Assembly: GCF_043099315.1 (NCBI RefSeq)
Contig: NZ_CP170746.1
Direction: 5' to 3' (one strand)
Origin: Chlorogloeopsis fritschii
Lineage (GTDB): Bacteria; Cyanobacteriota; Cyanobacteriia; Cyanobacteriales; Nostocaceae
Length of the DNA: 64,000 nucleotides
Each line of letters opens with the position of its first letter. Position 1 is the stretch's first letter. The notes beneath the pieces were generated by a model. The model saw nothing but the letters and a program-made list of their open reading frames with translations. It ran no database searches and was not told the DNA's origin. This document shows, in pieces, positions 28,187 through 36,332 of this stretch. The position numbers were made by a program, and so were the translations under genes.

Positions 28187-29395
28187 ATGAGTAGCTCTGC
28201 CATGATAAAAAAAACTAAACAAGCCAGCAATGGTAATCAAGACAAGAATTTTTACATCATTATTTGCTTGACGCTGATAGCAATTATCGGGGGAACTATT
28301 TATAGTCCTGCACTGCCAAGCATAGCAAATAATTTCAATGTTTCCAGTGACCAAGTTTCGCTAGTATCGACACTATTTCAATTTCCAGGTGCAATTGTAA
28401 CTCCTATATTTGGGGTTTTAGCTGATAGTTTTGGCAGAAAGCAAGTTCTTGTTCCTTCGCTGCTAGTATTTGCACTAGGCGGAGTTTTCAGTGGTCTTGC
28501 CCCTAATTTTCGTAGTCTTGCAGAATGGCGATTGATACAAGGTATTGGTACTGCTAGTTTAGAGTCTCTACAACTCACTATCATCAGTGATATTTATAAA
28601 GGGGAAAAATTAAACTCTGTAATGGCATTTGTTGCTAGTTTGAATGGAATTAGTTCAGCAATTTTTCCTCTCATTGGTGGTTTATTAGCTTCTTTTAGTT
28701 GGCGATTTCCATTTTTAGTATCGTTATTTGCTATTCCAGTAGCACTGATGGTGTTAACAACACTAAAGCTGCCACAGCAGGAACATCATGCACAAAATTT
28801 CCAACTCAAACCCTATTTGAAAAATACTTGGGGCAGTATTAACAATCGTCAGGTAATCGGACTTTTATTTGCAGTGATGTCTCTGTTCATGGTGCAAGTA
28901 GGAGCCTGCTTAACTTACATTCCAATTTTTGCAGGAAAACAACTTGGTGCTTCTGAGCTATTAATAGGTATCACCCTGACGAGTCTATCCTTGTCTCTTG
29001 CTATAACCGCTTCCCGATTGAATTTGTTATTACGGTATTTATCGCAAGTACAACTTATTAAAATCTCTTTCCTTCTATCTGGTTTAGGATTATTGATTAT
29101 CCCTTCAGTTCATAACATTTGGTTGCTGTTAATTCCCATTTTTTTCCTTGGTGCAGCTCAAGGTATTGCATTTCCATCTACTCAAACTTTGTTAGCAATG
29201 CTTTCTGCTCAGGAATCTAGAGCTGGTTTTATGGCGGTGAATTCAACAATTCAGTCGTGGGGACAAACACTTGGCCCTTTGTTAGGAAGTATTGTTGATG
29301 CAATTTGGGGAACACAAGCAGTCTTTTATGCTAGTGCTGTTTTTTCTTTTGCCTCGTTTATAGTTTTCAACGCTCTGTTGACTTCCAAACAGTAG
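28187..29395 (+). CDS. MFS multidrug-type exporter of the cluster
   Basis: A major facilitator protein of 402 residues with about 12 transmembrane helices. It has the signature loop GVLADSFGRKQVLVPS between helices 2 and 3 and the helix 4/5 region (WRLIQGIGTASLESLQ) typical of drug:H+ antiporters. It is most like the 12-helix drug exporter families. It stands at the end of the plus-strand run of biosynthetic genes and would export the product or give self-resistance. ATG 28202 is an alternative start. The 338-base gap before it suggests it may have its own promoter. Confidence 0.82.
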   Translation: MSSSAMIKKTKQASNGNQDKNFYIIICLTLIAIIGGTIYSPALPSIANNFNVSSDQVSLVSTLFQFPGAIVTPIFGVLADSFGRKQVLVPSLLVFALGGVFSGLAPNFRSLAEWRLIQGIGTASLESLQLTIISDIYKGEKLNSVMAFVASLNGISSAIFPLIGGLLASFSWRFPFLVSLFAIPVALMVLTTLKLPQQEHHAQNFQLKPYLKNTWGSINNRQVIGLLFAVMSLFMVQVGACLTYIPIFAGKQLGASELLIGITLTSLSLSLAITASRLNLLLRYLSQVQLIKISFLLSGLGLLIIPSVHNIWLLLIPIFFLGAAQGIAFPSTQTLLAMLSAQESRAGFMAVNSTIQSWGQTLGPLLGSIVDAIWGTQAVFYASAVFSFASFIVFNALLTSKQ

Positions 29396-29764
29396 GATAA
29401 AATTGTAGTGTTTTTAAACGCAGAGAGAGTTTGAGCGTCGCCTTCCGGCGATTAAAGCTTCGGTGGGTACGCAGAGTAAGCGTAATGGGACGCAGAGTAT
29501 TTTCTCAAGAGAATTCGCTACGTATTAATGGAATGTTTACTGAGTGTTTGGCGATCGCAGCATCCTCATACTGTAAAATCTACGTTGATTAGGATTGCAT
29601 GATTTCAGCTAACAGCAAATTTTAGTGAGCGATCGCATTATCAAATCTGCTAGTGTTTTGTGTCTTTGTGATCGGAACTAAACCGCTTGATTATTCTTTA
29701 ACCTACTCTAAGTCTTCTCAAACAAGCTAGTTTAAGTAAAGAAAGTTAAATTGAGTATTCAATT
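29396..29764. other. Intergenic region with degenerate repeats
   Basis: Contains CTTCCGGCGATTAAAGC- and ACGCAGAG-type repeat fragments and two GCGATCGC sites. It marks the boundary between the biosynthetic cluster and housekeeping genes. No gene is supportable. Confidence 0.5.
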
Positions 29765-31087
29765 ATGGAACGACAACCTATAAAAGTTATTGGAGGTGGA
29801 CTGGCTGGAACAGAAGCAGCGTGGCAGATAGCCCAGGCGGGAGTGCCTGTAATACTGTATGAGATGCGCCCCAAACGTTTTAGCCCTGCCCATCATACAG
29901 AACACCTGGCAGAATTGGTATGCAGTAATTCTTTTGGTGCAGCTAGTAGCGATCGCGCTGCGGGACTTTTACATGAAGAATTGCGTCAACTCGGTTCTAT
30001 TGTGATTGCGAAAGCTGATGAACACGCCGTTCCCGCCGGAGGAGCACTAGCTGTAGATCGGGGACAATTTGGTCAAGATTTGACAGAAACTTTGTCTCGT
30101 CATCCGTTAATTGAATTATGTCGAGATGAAGTACGTACTATTCCGGAAGAAATTGTAGTTTTGGCAACTGGCCCTCTTACCAGCCCTGATTTAGCGGAAG
30201 ATTTGCACAGCTTCACAGGGATGGAATACTTAAGCTTTTTTGATGCTGCTAGCCCGATTGTGGTTGGAGAAACGATTAATCGTGATGTTGCTTTTCTTGC
30301 GTCTCGCTACGACAAAGGCGAAGCTGCCTATTTGAACTGCCCGATGAATAAAGAGCAGTACCTGCGATTTTGGCAAGAACTTTGTGCTGCCGAACAAACG
30401 GAATTAAAGGATTTTGAGCGAGAAACTGCAAAATTTTTTGAAGCTTGTTTGCCGATAGAAGAACTGGCACGACGAGGAGAAGATACCATGCGTTATGGGC
30501 CTCTCAAACCAGTTGGTTTGTCCGATAGTCGCACGGATGAACGCCCTTATGCTGTCGTGCAGTTGCGGCAAGAAGACAAAGCAGGTCAACTTTGGAACAT
30601 GGTTGGATTCCAAACTAACCTGCGTTGGGGTGAGCAAAAGCGCGTATTTCAGTTGATTCCGGGTTTAGAAAATGCTGAATTTGTGCGGCTAGGGGTGATG
30701 CACCGCAACACTTTTATTAATGCTCCGCAGCTGATGCTGCCTAGCTTGCAATTTAAAAACCGTCCTACATTGTTGGGCGCTGGGCAGTTAATTGGTACTG
30801 AAGGCTACACTGCCGCCGCTGCTGGTGGCTACTTAGCTGGCACAAACGCTGCACGGTTAGCTTTAGGTAAAGAATCCTTGATTCTACCACCAACAACAAT
30901 GATGGGGGCATTATTTGAATTTATCAGTTCAGCTTCACCCAAGCATTTTCAACCTATGCCGCCTAACTTTGGGATTTTGCCAGAACTGGGAGAAAAAATC
31001 AAAAATAAACAACAGCGTTATGGACGTTACCGCGATCGCGCTCTTGCTGACTTAGCAACTTGGAAAGCAAATCAACATTTGTCTTAA
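29765..31087 (+). CDS. trmFO: Folate/FAD-dependent tRNA (uracil-54-C5)-methyltransferase TrmFO
   Basis: Makes ribothymidine-54 in the T loop of tRNA using methylenetetrahydrofolate and FADH2. Its 440 residues begin with the GIDA-like FAD motif VIGGGLAGTEAAWQIAQAG. They also contain YEMRPKRFSPAHHTEHLAELVCSNSFGAASSDRAAGLLHEELR with the catalytic Cys, then MKEQYLRFWQEL-like and GQLIGTEGYTAAAAGGYLAG regions. Length and motifs fit the family throughout. It stands between the cluster and a small minus-strand gene. Confidence 0.95.
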   Translation: MERQPIKVIGGGLAGTEAAWQIAQAGVPVILYEMRPKRFSPAHHTEHLAELVCSNSFGAASSDRAAGLLHEELRQLGSIVIAKADEHAVPAGGALAVDRGQFGQDLTETLSRHPLIELCRDEVRTIPEEIVVLATGPLTSPDLAEDLHSFTGMEYLSFFDAASPIVVGETINRDVAFLASRYDKGEAAYLNCPMNKEQYLRFWQELCAAEQTELKDFERETAKFFEACLPIEELARRGEDTMRYGPLKPVGLSDSRTDERPYAVVQLRQEDKAGQLWNMVGFQTNLRWGEQKRVFQLIPGLENAEFVRLGVMHRNTFINAPQLMLPSLQFKNRPTLLGAGQLIGTEGYTAAAAGGYLAGTNAARLALGKESLILPPTTMMGALFEFISSASPKHFQPMPPNFGILPELGEKIKNKQQRYGRYRDRALADLATWKANQHLS

Positions 31088-31100
31088 GCTAAGTTAAGGC

Positions 31101-31457
31101 TTATGACTTGCGTTGATCTTGAGTGTAATCGTCTCTAGTAACTGCTAACCCATGTATGCCAATAGCAGCGATAATACCGCCAATAAATCCCCAAGTGCTG
31201 TTAGTAAATGCATTGATGCGGTGAACAGTACTTCGATGGTAGGCTAAGTCTAGCTGCCTACTATCACCTCTTCTTTCCCTGGCTAGTCTTTCTATATATC
31301 TTTCGGTTCTTTCCATCGCCGCATATTCAGCGTTATAAGCGTAAATCGATGTTCCTACTACCATCAAGCCTGGAAAAACCAAAGCAATTAAAAGAATAGC
31401 TCTGCCTATATTCATACAACCTCGATCGGGTGATATGTCTAAATTTAATGCTGACAT
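31101..31457 (-). CDS. Small membrane protein of unknown function
   Basis: A 118-residue protein with two hydrophobic helices (about 18-42 and 87-105) separated by a charged, probably cytoplasmic or periplasmic helix rich in Arg/Glu (RTERYIERLARERRGDSR). It converges on trmFO with a 13-base gap. I do not recognise the family. ATG 31457 or ATG 31415 (MNIGRAI) could start it. Confidence 0.5.
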   Translation of the reverse strand: MSALNLDISPDRGCMNIGRAILLIALVFPGLMVVGTSIYAYNAEYAAMERTERYIERLARERRGDSRQLDLAYHRSTVHRINAFTNSTWGFIGGIIAAIGIHGLAVTRDDYTQDQRKS

Positions 31458-31518
31458 AGCTAAACTTTTGCATTAGTATATAACGAACAAATTGTGGATA
31501 AAATTATGAGAGATTATA

Positions 31519-31551
31519 GATCCCCGACTTTTTAAAAAAGTCGGGGATCTG
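31519..31551. terminator. AGATCCCCGACTT hairpin, copy 1
   Basis: AGATCCCCGACTTTTT and AAAAAAGTCGGGGATCT form a near-perfect long stem. Similar hairpins occur at 46653-46684 and 63189-63221. It can serve as a bidirectional terminator and also belongs to a dispersed repeat family. Confidence 0.75.
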
Positions 31552-31616
31552 ACCACCTGTGACTGGTCAAAATTAATTTGGTGGAGTACTAGCCCCTAGT
31601 CTCTAGTCCCTAGCCC

Positions 31617-32813
31617 CTATTTCCAATTCAAGTTGGCTAACTCTGCTTCTAGATGAGCAAGCTGAATTTCTTGCTGCCCGGCAATTCCCAGACGACGCAA
31701 GTTGAGAGACTGATTCATCGCTTCTTTTTCACCAACAATAGCAATAAGTGGAATCTTGCGTGCAGACAGTTCTCGAATTTTTTTGGCAATCGTGTGATCG
31801 CCTACATCGAGTTCCACTCTAGCTCCTATCTGTTTCAGCCTTTTGAAAATCACTTCTGCCCAATCTGCCGACTTTTCGGAAACTGAAGCAACGGCAATTT
31901 GAACGGGAGCAACCCAAAGTGGTAAAACTCCATTGTGATTTTCCAACAAAATGCCAATCCAGCGTTCCAAAGAACCAAGAATTGCTTGGTGTAGTATAAC
32001 TACCTGCTCTAAATCTCCTTGGTGATTAACAAAGGACAAGTCAAAAAGTTGAGGCAGGTTAAAATCAACCTGAATCGTGCCACACTGCCAAAATCTTCCC
32101 AGATGATCTTGCATACTGATTTCAATTTTGGGACTGTAGAACGATCCTTCACCAGGCGCTAACTCGTAGGCATAATCCAGCGATTGAACTGCTTCAATCA
32201 AAGCAGATTCAGCCCGATCCCACAGTTCATCTGAGCCAAGACGTTGCTCTGGACGTAGAGCAATGCGAATGGAAAAGTTATTATATCCAAATGCTGCATA
32301 AACCTGCTTAACCATCCTAAGAAAATTGCCAATCTCATCTCGAATATCGGCTTCTCGGCAAAAAATATGAGCATCATCTTGCACAAATTGGCGCAGGCGC
32401 ATACAGCCGGATAGCGTTCCAGACGGTTCGTTGCGATGGGCGATGCCGAATTCCATCAATCGCATTGGCATTTCCCGATAACTCCGCTTGTGAAATTTAA
32501 ATATATCAATGTGTGCTGGACACGACATTGGTTTTAATGCATAATCCGGTTCTGCATCAGCATCAAAACTCCCCACGAAAAACATATTTTTACGGAACTT
32601 TTCCCAGTGCCCCGATCGCTCCCAAAGTGCCCGACTCAATGCTAAAGGCGATCGCACTTCCTCAAAGCCGTGAGCTTGGTAAACCCGTCGCATAAAATCT
32701 TCAATCAGCCGGAAGAGCTGAAGCCCGATCGGATGCCAAAATACCATTCCCGGACTATGTTCTTCAAAGTGAAATAAATCCATTGCTTTTGCTAGTTCTC
32801 TATGATCGGACAT
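31617..32813 (-). CDS. thrS: Short threonyl-tRNA synthetase without TGS and editing domains
   Basis: Charges tRNA-Thr. Only the class II catalytic core and the C-terminal anticodon-binding domain are present, 398 residues against about 640 for E. coli ThrRS; the TGS and Ser-editing domains are absent. The zinc ligands are intact: Cys98 (MSCPAH), His149 (DDAHIFC) and His275 (VILHQAILGSLER). The core begins DLFHFEEHSPGMVFW as in full-length enzymes. Without editing it should mischarge Ser unless a partner edits in trans; Anabaena is known to have a second, proofreading-impaired ThrRS induced at low zinc. ATG 32813 is preceded by AGGAG. Two Thr-rich leader peptides with terminators lie upstream. 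Confidence 0.9.
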   Translation of the reverse strand: MSDHRELAKAMDLFHFEEHSPGMVFWHPIGLQLFRLIEDFMRRVYQAHGFEEVRSPLALSRALWERSGHWEKFRKNMFFVGSFDADAEPDYALKPMSCPAHIDIFKFHKRSYREMPMRLMEFGIAHRNEPSGTLSGCMRLRQFVQDDAHIFCREADIRDEIGNFLRMVKQVYAAFGYNNFSIRIALRPEQRLGSDELWDRAESALIEAVQSLDYAYELAPGEGSFYSPKIEISMQDHLGRFWQCGTIQVDFNLPQLFDLSFVNHQGDLEQVVILHQAILGSLERWIGILLENHNGVLPLWVAPVQIAVASVSEKSADWAEVIFKRLKQIGARVELDVGDHTIAKKIRELSARKIPLIAIVGEKEAMNQSLNLRRLGIAGQQEIQLAHLEAELANLNWK

Positions 32814-32842
32814 TGTTGTATCTCCTGTGAATTGTTTGATAT

Positions 32843-32876
32843 AAAAAAACCCCTCTAGAGCAAACCTAGAGGGGTT
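32843..32876 (-). terminator. Leader terminator B, directly before thrS
   Basis: On the minus strand AACCCCTCTAG pairs with CTAGAGGGGTT (11 bp, 7-base loop) and is followed by a run of T. It lies between leader peptide B and the thrS start, the position of a classical attenuator. Confidence 0.85.
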
Positions 32877-32908
32877 GTTGAGTTTAAATTGCAAGGCAGC
32901 AACTATCC

Positions 32909-32977
32909 TCACGTCCCTCCAGGCGCGATTGTGGTGGTAGTTGTGGTAGTGAGGTAAATAAACCAACAAATCGACAT
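32909..32977 (-). CDS. Threonine leader peptide B of thrS
   Basis: A 22-residue open frame starting MSICWFIYL, followed by seven consecutive Thr codons (ACT ACC ACA ACT ACC ACC ACA) and ending IAPGGT. AGGAG sits 7 bases before the ATG. Its stop is about 33 bases before terminator B. A ribosome stalling on Thr codons when charged tRNA-Thr is scarce would favour read-through into thrS, as in the E. coli thr leader. The mechanism is inferred; the codon run is seen. Confidence 0.85.
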   Translation of the reverse strand: MSICWFIYLTTTTTTTIAPGGT

Positions 32978-33006
32978 TTGTTTGCTCCTAATTGGTGTTG
33001 CCGTAA

Positions 33007-33041
33007 AAACTCAAAACCCTCCTGGGCAATGCCTGGAGGGT
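33007..33041 (-). terminator. Leader terminator A, upstream copy
   Basis: On the minus strand ACCCTCC pairs with GGAGGGT around an imperfect inner stem (GGC/GCC), followed by TTTTGAGTTTTT. It follows leader peptide A by about 40 bases, the same arrangement as peptide B and terminator B. Confidence 0.75.
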
Positions 33042-33079
33042 AAATGCGGTGCTGTCGAATTTCAAATCAACGCGATGCC

Positions 33080-33148
33080 TCACAACCCTCCCGAATTGGT
33101 AGTTTGGGTGGTAGTGGTAATCGTTGTTAGACGCACGTTGACTTGCAT
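33080..33148 (-). CDS. Threonine leader peptide A, upstream copy
   Basis: Another 22-codon frame, starting MQVNVRL and containing eight Thr codons in ten positions (TTITTTTQTT), ending NSGGL. It has the same length and layout as peptide B but a different sequence. Its ribosome site is weak. The pair forms a tandem double attenuator in front of thrS. Confidence 0.75.
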   Translation of the reverse strand: MQVNVRLTTITTTTQTTNSGGL

Positions 33149-33378
33149 TGCTAGTTGAAAGCTTTTTAAAAGTGGATATTACCTAATACAAATCCATTTA
33201 AACAAATTTCTGATAAAAATAGGGGCTAGGAGCTAGAGGCTAGGGGCTAGGGAAGAAAGTTTTTTCATGTGTTCTGGTATATGCAGTTTAATTTCAACGG
33301 AGTATTGAAATAAGTGAATCGAATTTTGGGAACACTACTCTTGATGTTTTGAGCGATCGCTTTTCTGACTCTAACAAC

Positions 33379-34566
33379 ATGAGAGTGCTATTTTTAGGAA
33401 AAAAGAGAACTTTTCGCTATTTATTTGTTGTATTTTGTGTCATTTTATGCTTAATGTTCTTCTCAGAACTTCCAGCACTGCCTGCAAAGCCGGATGCAAT
33501 TAAGGGACTGCAACAGCAAAAGCAACAAATCGATCAACAGCGTCAGAGTATTAAAAAAGAGCGCGATCGCCTGACGAATTTACAAAAAGTCGTAAAAGAG
33601 CAGCTAAACGGCTTGCAGCAAAATCTGAAAGCTACCAATAGCCAGATTCAAAATAGCCAGTTACAGCTAAAACAAGCAACGGAATATCTGCAACAACTAG
33701 AAGCTAAATTAGCAACAGCAGAAGTTTCTTACTACGAACAACAAGCGGCAACCATTGCCCGACTGCGCTTTTTGCAACGCTCTCCGACTAATCAAGGGTG
33801 GGCAGTTTTGCTGCAAAGTCAAAATGTTGGTGACTTTATCAGCCGTCGTCGTTCTTTGAAATTAATTTTTCAGGCAGACCAAAAAATTTTAGTAAAGCTC
33901 GCAGCACAAGCTAAACAAATCAATAAACAAAGAACCGAAGTAGAACAGCAAAAAAATCAAATTGCGCTCATTCAACAACAATTACTAGCCCAACAAGCTA
34001 ATACTCAAGCCCAAGCAGGATTGCAAAAGGAATTAATGCAGCGTCTCAATAGCGATCGCTTGGCATTAGAAGCAGCACAAACGCAATTAGAGAAAGATTC
34101 ACAAGCAATAGCAGCTTTAATTCAACAAAAGATAGCAGCCGCCGCAGCCAAAACAAACAGCCGGAAAAACTTTATTCAAGGAACTGGAATATTTGCATAT
34201 CCTAGTAATGCTCCCACTAGCAGTCCTTTTGGTTGGCGAATCCATCCTATACTTGGTTATCGCCGCTTTCATGCAGGTTTAGATTTTGCCGCTAGCTACG
34301 GCAGCACAATTCGAGCCGCAGATTCGGGAACTGTAATTTTTGCAGGCTGGTATGGTGGTTATGGCAGAGCAGTAATTATCAACCACGGTAACGGCATCAC
34401 TACTCTTTACGGACATTGCAGCGAATTGTATGTTACAGAAGGACAATCAGTACAGCGCGGGCAAGCGATCGCCGCAGTTGGCTCCACGGGGTTATCTACT
34501 GGCCCTCACCTCCACTTTGAAGTCCGGAAACATGGTACACCAGTAGATCCGATGGCTTACCTTTGA
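33379..34566 (+). CDS. EnvC-like murein hydrolase activator, M23 peptidase family
   Basis: A periplasmic protein of about 395 residues. An N-terminal signal segment (FLFVVFCVILCLMFFSELPALPA-like, about 15-37) leads into a long coiled coil rich in Gln/Lys (about 40-245). An LytM/M23 domain ends the protein (about 270-395) with RFHAGLDFAA and the HLHFEVRKHG zinc signature, so the metalloprotease site looks intact. Such proteins act at the division septum by activating or performing peptidoglycan cleavage. ATG 33379 is preferred over the TTG at 33349 because the signal peptide then begins properly. Confidence 0.88.
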   Translation: MRVLFLGKKRTFRYLFVVFCVILCLMFFSELPALPAKPDAIKGLQQQKQQIDQQRQSIKKERDRLTNLQKVVKEQLNGLQQNLKATNSQIQNSQLQLKQATEYLQQLEAKLATAEVSYYEQQAATIARLRFLQRSPTNQGWAVLLQSQNVGDFISRRRSLKLIFQADQKILVKLAAQAKQINKQRTEVEQQKNQIALIQQQLLAQQANTQAQAGLQKELMQRLNSDRLALEAAQTQLEKDSQAIAALIQQKIAAAAAKTNSRKNFIQGTGIFAYPSNAPTSSPFGWRIHPILGYRRFHAGLDFAASYGSTIRAADSGTVIFAGWYGGYGRAVIINHGNGITTLYGHCSELYVTEGQSVQRGQAIAAVGSTGLSTGPHLHFEVRKHGTPVDPMAYL

Positions 34567-34648
34567 TGACGATACCTCTCTAACTCTTATTCCTCCGCGC
34601 TCCCTGTGCCTGGAGTGGTTTTATTCTTCCATGACTCGTGCGTAAGTT

Positions 34649-35866
34649 CTAAGCAGGTAAAAAATACGTCTGAGTTGATGGCGCGATCGCCTCTTCTTGC
34701 GAAGCTCCACCTAACAAGCTATATTTTTGCCACAGTTCCATGCCGATAATGCAGGCAATCAACCACACTAAACCTACAGCATAGCCAGCTGCTACATCAG
34801 TAGGCCAGTGTACGCCCAGATACAGCCGACTAAAACCGATCGCAATAATTAAGCCAGTCATTGAAGCAAAAATTTGTCTGCGCCATTGCGGAAACTGCTT
34901 TGCCAGTACATAAGCTAAAAAGCCGTAAATCACCATCGATCCCATTGCGTGTCCGCTCGGAAAGCTGTGGTGCCCCACATGAATAATCCAATCCCACAGT
35001 GCTGGGCGTGCTCTGCCAAACAGTAATTTCAGCCAATAATTTAAGCCGAGCGCACCAATGGCAGCTATACCCAAGCTAGTTGCTTCCCTACGACGTTTAT
35101 AAAACAAAGGCCCAATTGCCAACCCTAAACAAATTAACAGCAAAACTGGTGGATTGCCAAAAGAGGTGATACCAAGCATGATGGTATCTAGAATTGGCGT
35201 GTGCAGCCTTTGAATTGCTAGTAAAATGACTGCATCAAGTCCAGATGCGTGCATGAGTAGGGTGCAAAAGACCAGGCTAGAAATAACCCCAGATACAATT
35301 GCAAGTTGTCTGCCTGCTTTTACTTTTCTTTGCGTAGGCGTTTGGGCTGAGTCAACCATCTGGCTTTTGGCGTAACCAATGGCTGCATTGGCGATCGCAA
35401 TACCAGTAATTACTACAGCATTAGTTAATCTCCCAGTCGCAATCGATAACCCAGCGGCAGTGGTAAGTAGAGCTACTGACGGCAATTTAAATTTTTGGAT
35501 AAAAATATTACGTTTTTCTTGTCTTTGTAAATTCTTGGCTTCTGCTAGGACAGTCTTGAGCGAAGTTGTTCTTACAGGTAATTTTCTATCTTCGATTCTG
35601 TAATCTAAAACAACATCTAGAATGAGTGAGGCGATCGCGTTTGGGCTTTGAGGTGAATCGAAAATCACAAGAACATTTCCCGTGAAATGATTGGCACGAA
35701 CCTCTGCGATTTTTTCTTCCTGTGACAATCTCAATTCCAGGTAACTTTTAAGAGCTTGAGAGCCGTAAAGTCCATTTACTTTATATCTAGCTCTGCCTTT
35801 AACGGTAGTGTGTATTGGTTGAATCAAAGGATTGTCATTAGGAAATTTATCGATTTGAGTGCCCAT
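34649..35866 (-). CDS. PAP2-type phosphatase with an N-terminal HMA-like domain
   Basis: A membrane protein of 405 residues. The C-terminal half is a PAP2 phosphatase with all three motifs: KLLFGRARP, SFPSGHAMG and SRLYLGVHWPTD. Several membrane helices are present. The first ~100 residues (IHTTVKGRARYKVNGLYGSQALKSYLE...) resemble the ferredoxin-like metal-associated region found at the N-terminus of some cyanobacterial P-type ATPases, and are followed by an extra helical hairpin. The substrate could be a lipid phosphate or undecaprenyl diphosphate. ATG 35866 is preferred to TTG 35920. The combination with the N-terminal domain is unusual. Confidence 0.8.
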   Translation of the reverse strand: MGTQIDKFPNDNPLIQPIHTTVKGRARYKVNGLYGSQALKSYLELRLSQEEKIAEVRANHFTGNVLVIFDSPQSPNAIASLILDVVLDYRIEDRKLPVRTTSLKTVLAEAKNLQRQEKRNIFIQKFKLPSVALLTTAAGLSIATGRLTNAVVITGIAIANAAIGYAKSQMVDSAQTPTQRKVKAGRQLAIVSGVISSLVFCTLLMHASGLDAVILLAIQRLHTPILDTIMLGITSFGNPPVLLLICLGLAIGPLFYKRRREATSLGIAAIGALGLNYWLKLLFGRARPALWDWIIHVGHHSFPSGHAMGSMVIYGFLAYVLAKQFPQWRRQIFASMTGLIIAIGFSRLYLGVHWPTDVAAGYAVGLVWLIACIIGMELWQKYSLLGGASQEEAIAPSTQTYFLPA

Positions 35867-36128
35867 TTTTCTAAGTAAACTGATTTTTGTTGTGATTTGG
35901 GAGTACAGAATCACCCTCAAAGGATTTTTCAGAACTAAAAAGCTCTTTTCACCACAAGCTGCTAACAGCGAGTTCAGAGCAATATTTAAATCCTATCGCA
36001 CTCACCTCAACGATACGAAGGCGATCCAACAGACTAGAACTTGATATTCAGATGAGAGCGAAATCTGAATCATCCAGTCTTAATATGCTACAATTTTTCT
36101 GTTAAAATCTTATAAATGAACAGTACGA

Positions 36129-36202
36129 GGGCGCGTAGCTCAGTGGATTAGAGCGTCAGATTCCGGTTCTGTAGGTCGGGGGTTCGAATCCCTCCGCGCT
36201 CG
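36129..36202 (+). tRNA. tRNA-Arg, anticodon CCG
   Basis: A 74-base cloverleaf: acceptor GGGCGCG with CGCGCTC (one G-T pair), D arm TAGCTCAGT..., anticodon loop TTCCGGT between CAGA and TCTG, and T arm CGGGGGTTCGAATCCCTCC. The CCA end is not encoded. A T-run follows directly and may terminate it. Confidence 0.93.
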
Positions 36203-36332
36203 TTTTTTGAATGAATCGACCACGGATGGACACAGATAAACACAGATAAATTATCCGTGTGCATCTGTGATCGTTATCGCCTGATTATTTGGTGAGGCTC
36301 AAGGTGAGTTCGGCTAATTCACATTAGACGTA

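Noticed and set aside
9030..29395. Scytonemin cluster
   Set aside because: The trp/aro supply set is similar, but scyA-scyC and the ScyE/F-type genes are absent and RebO/RebD/RebC-like genes are there instead.
9030..29395. Halogenase or glycosyltransferase as in rebeccamycin or tjipanazoles
   Set aside because: No flavin-dependent Trp halogenase or sugar transferase frame was found in the window; it could lie elsewhere.
32820..32969. N-terminal extension of thrS to a TTG at 32969
   Set aside because: It overlaps leader peptide B and the terminator, lacks family similarity, and ATG 32813 has a good ribosome site.
32843..33148. T-box riboswitch before thrS
   Set aside because: No T-box sequence or specifier stem is apparent, and T-boxes are not expected in cyanobacteria; the Thr-codon leader peptides explain the terminators.
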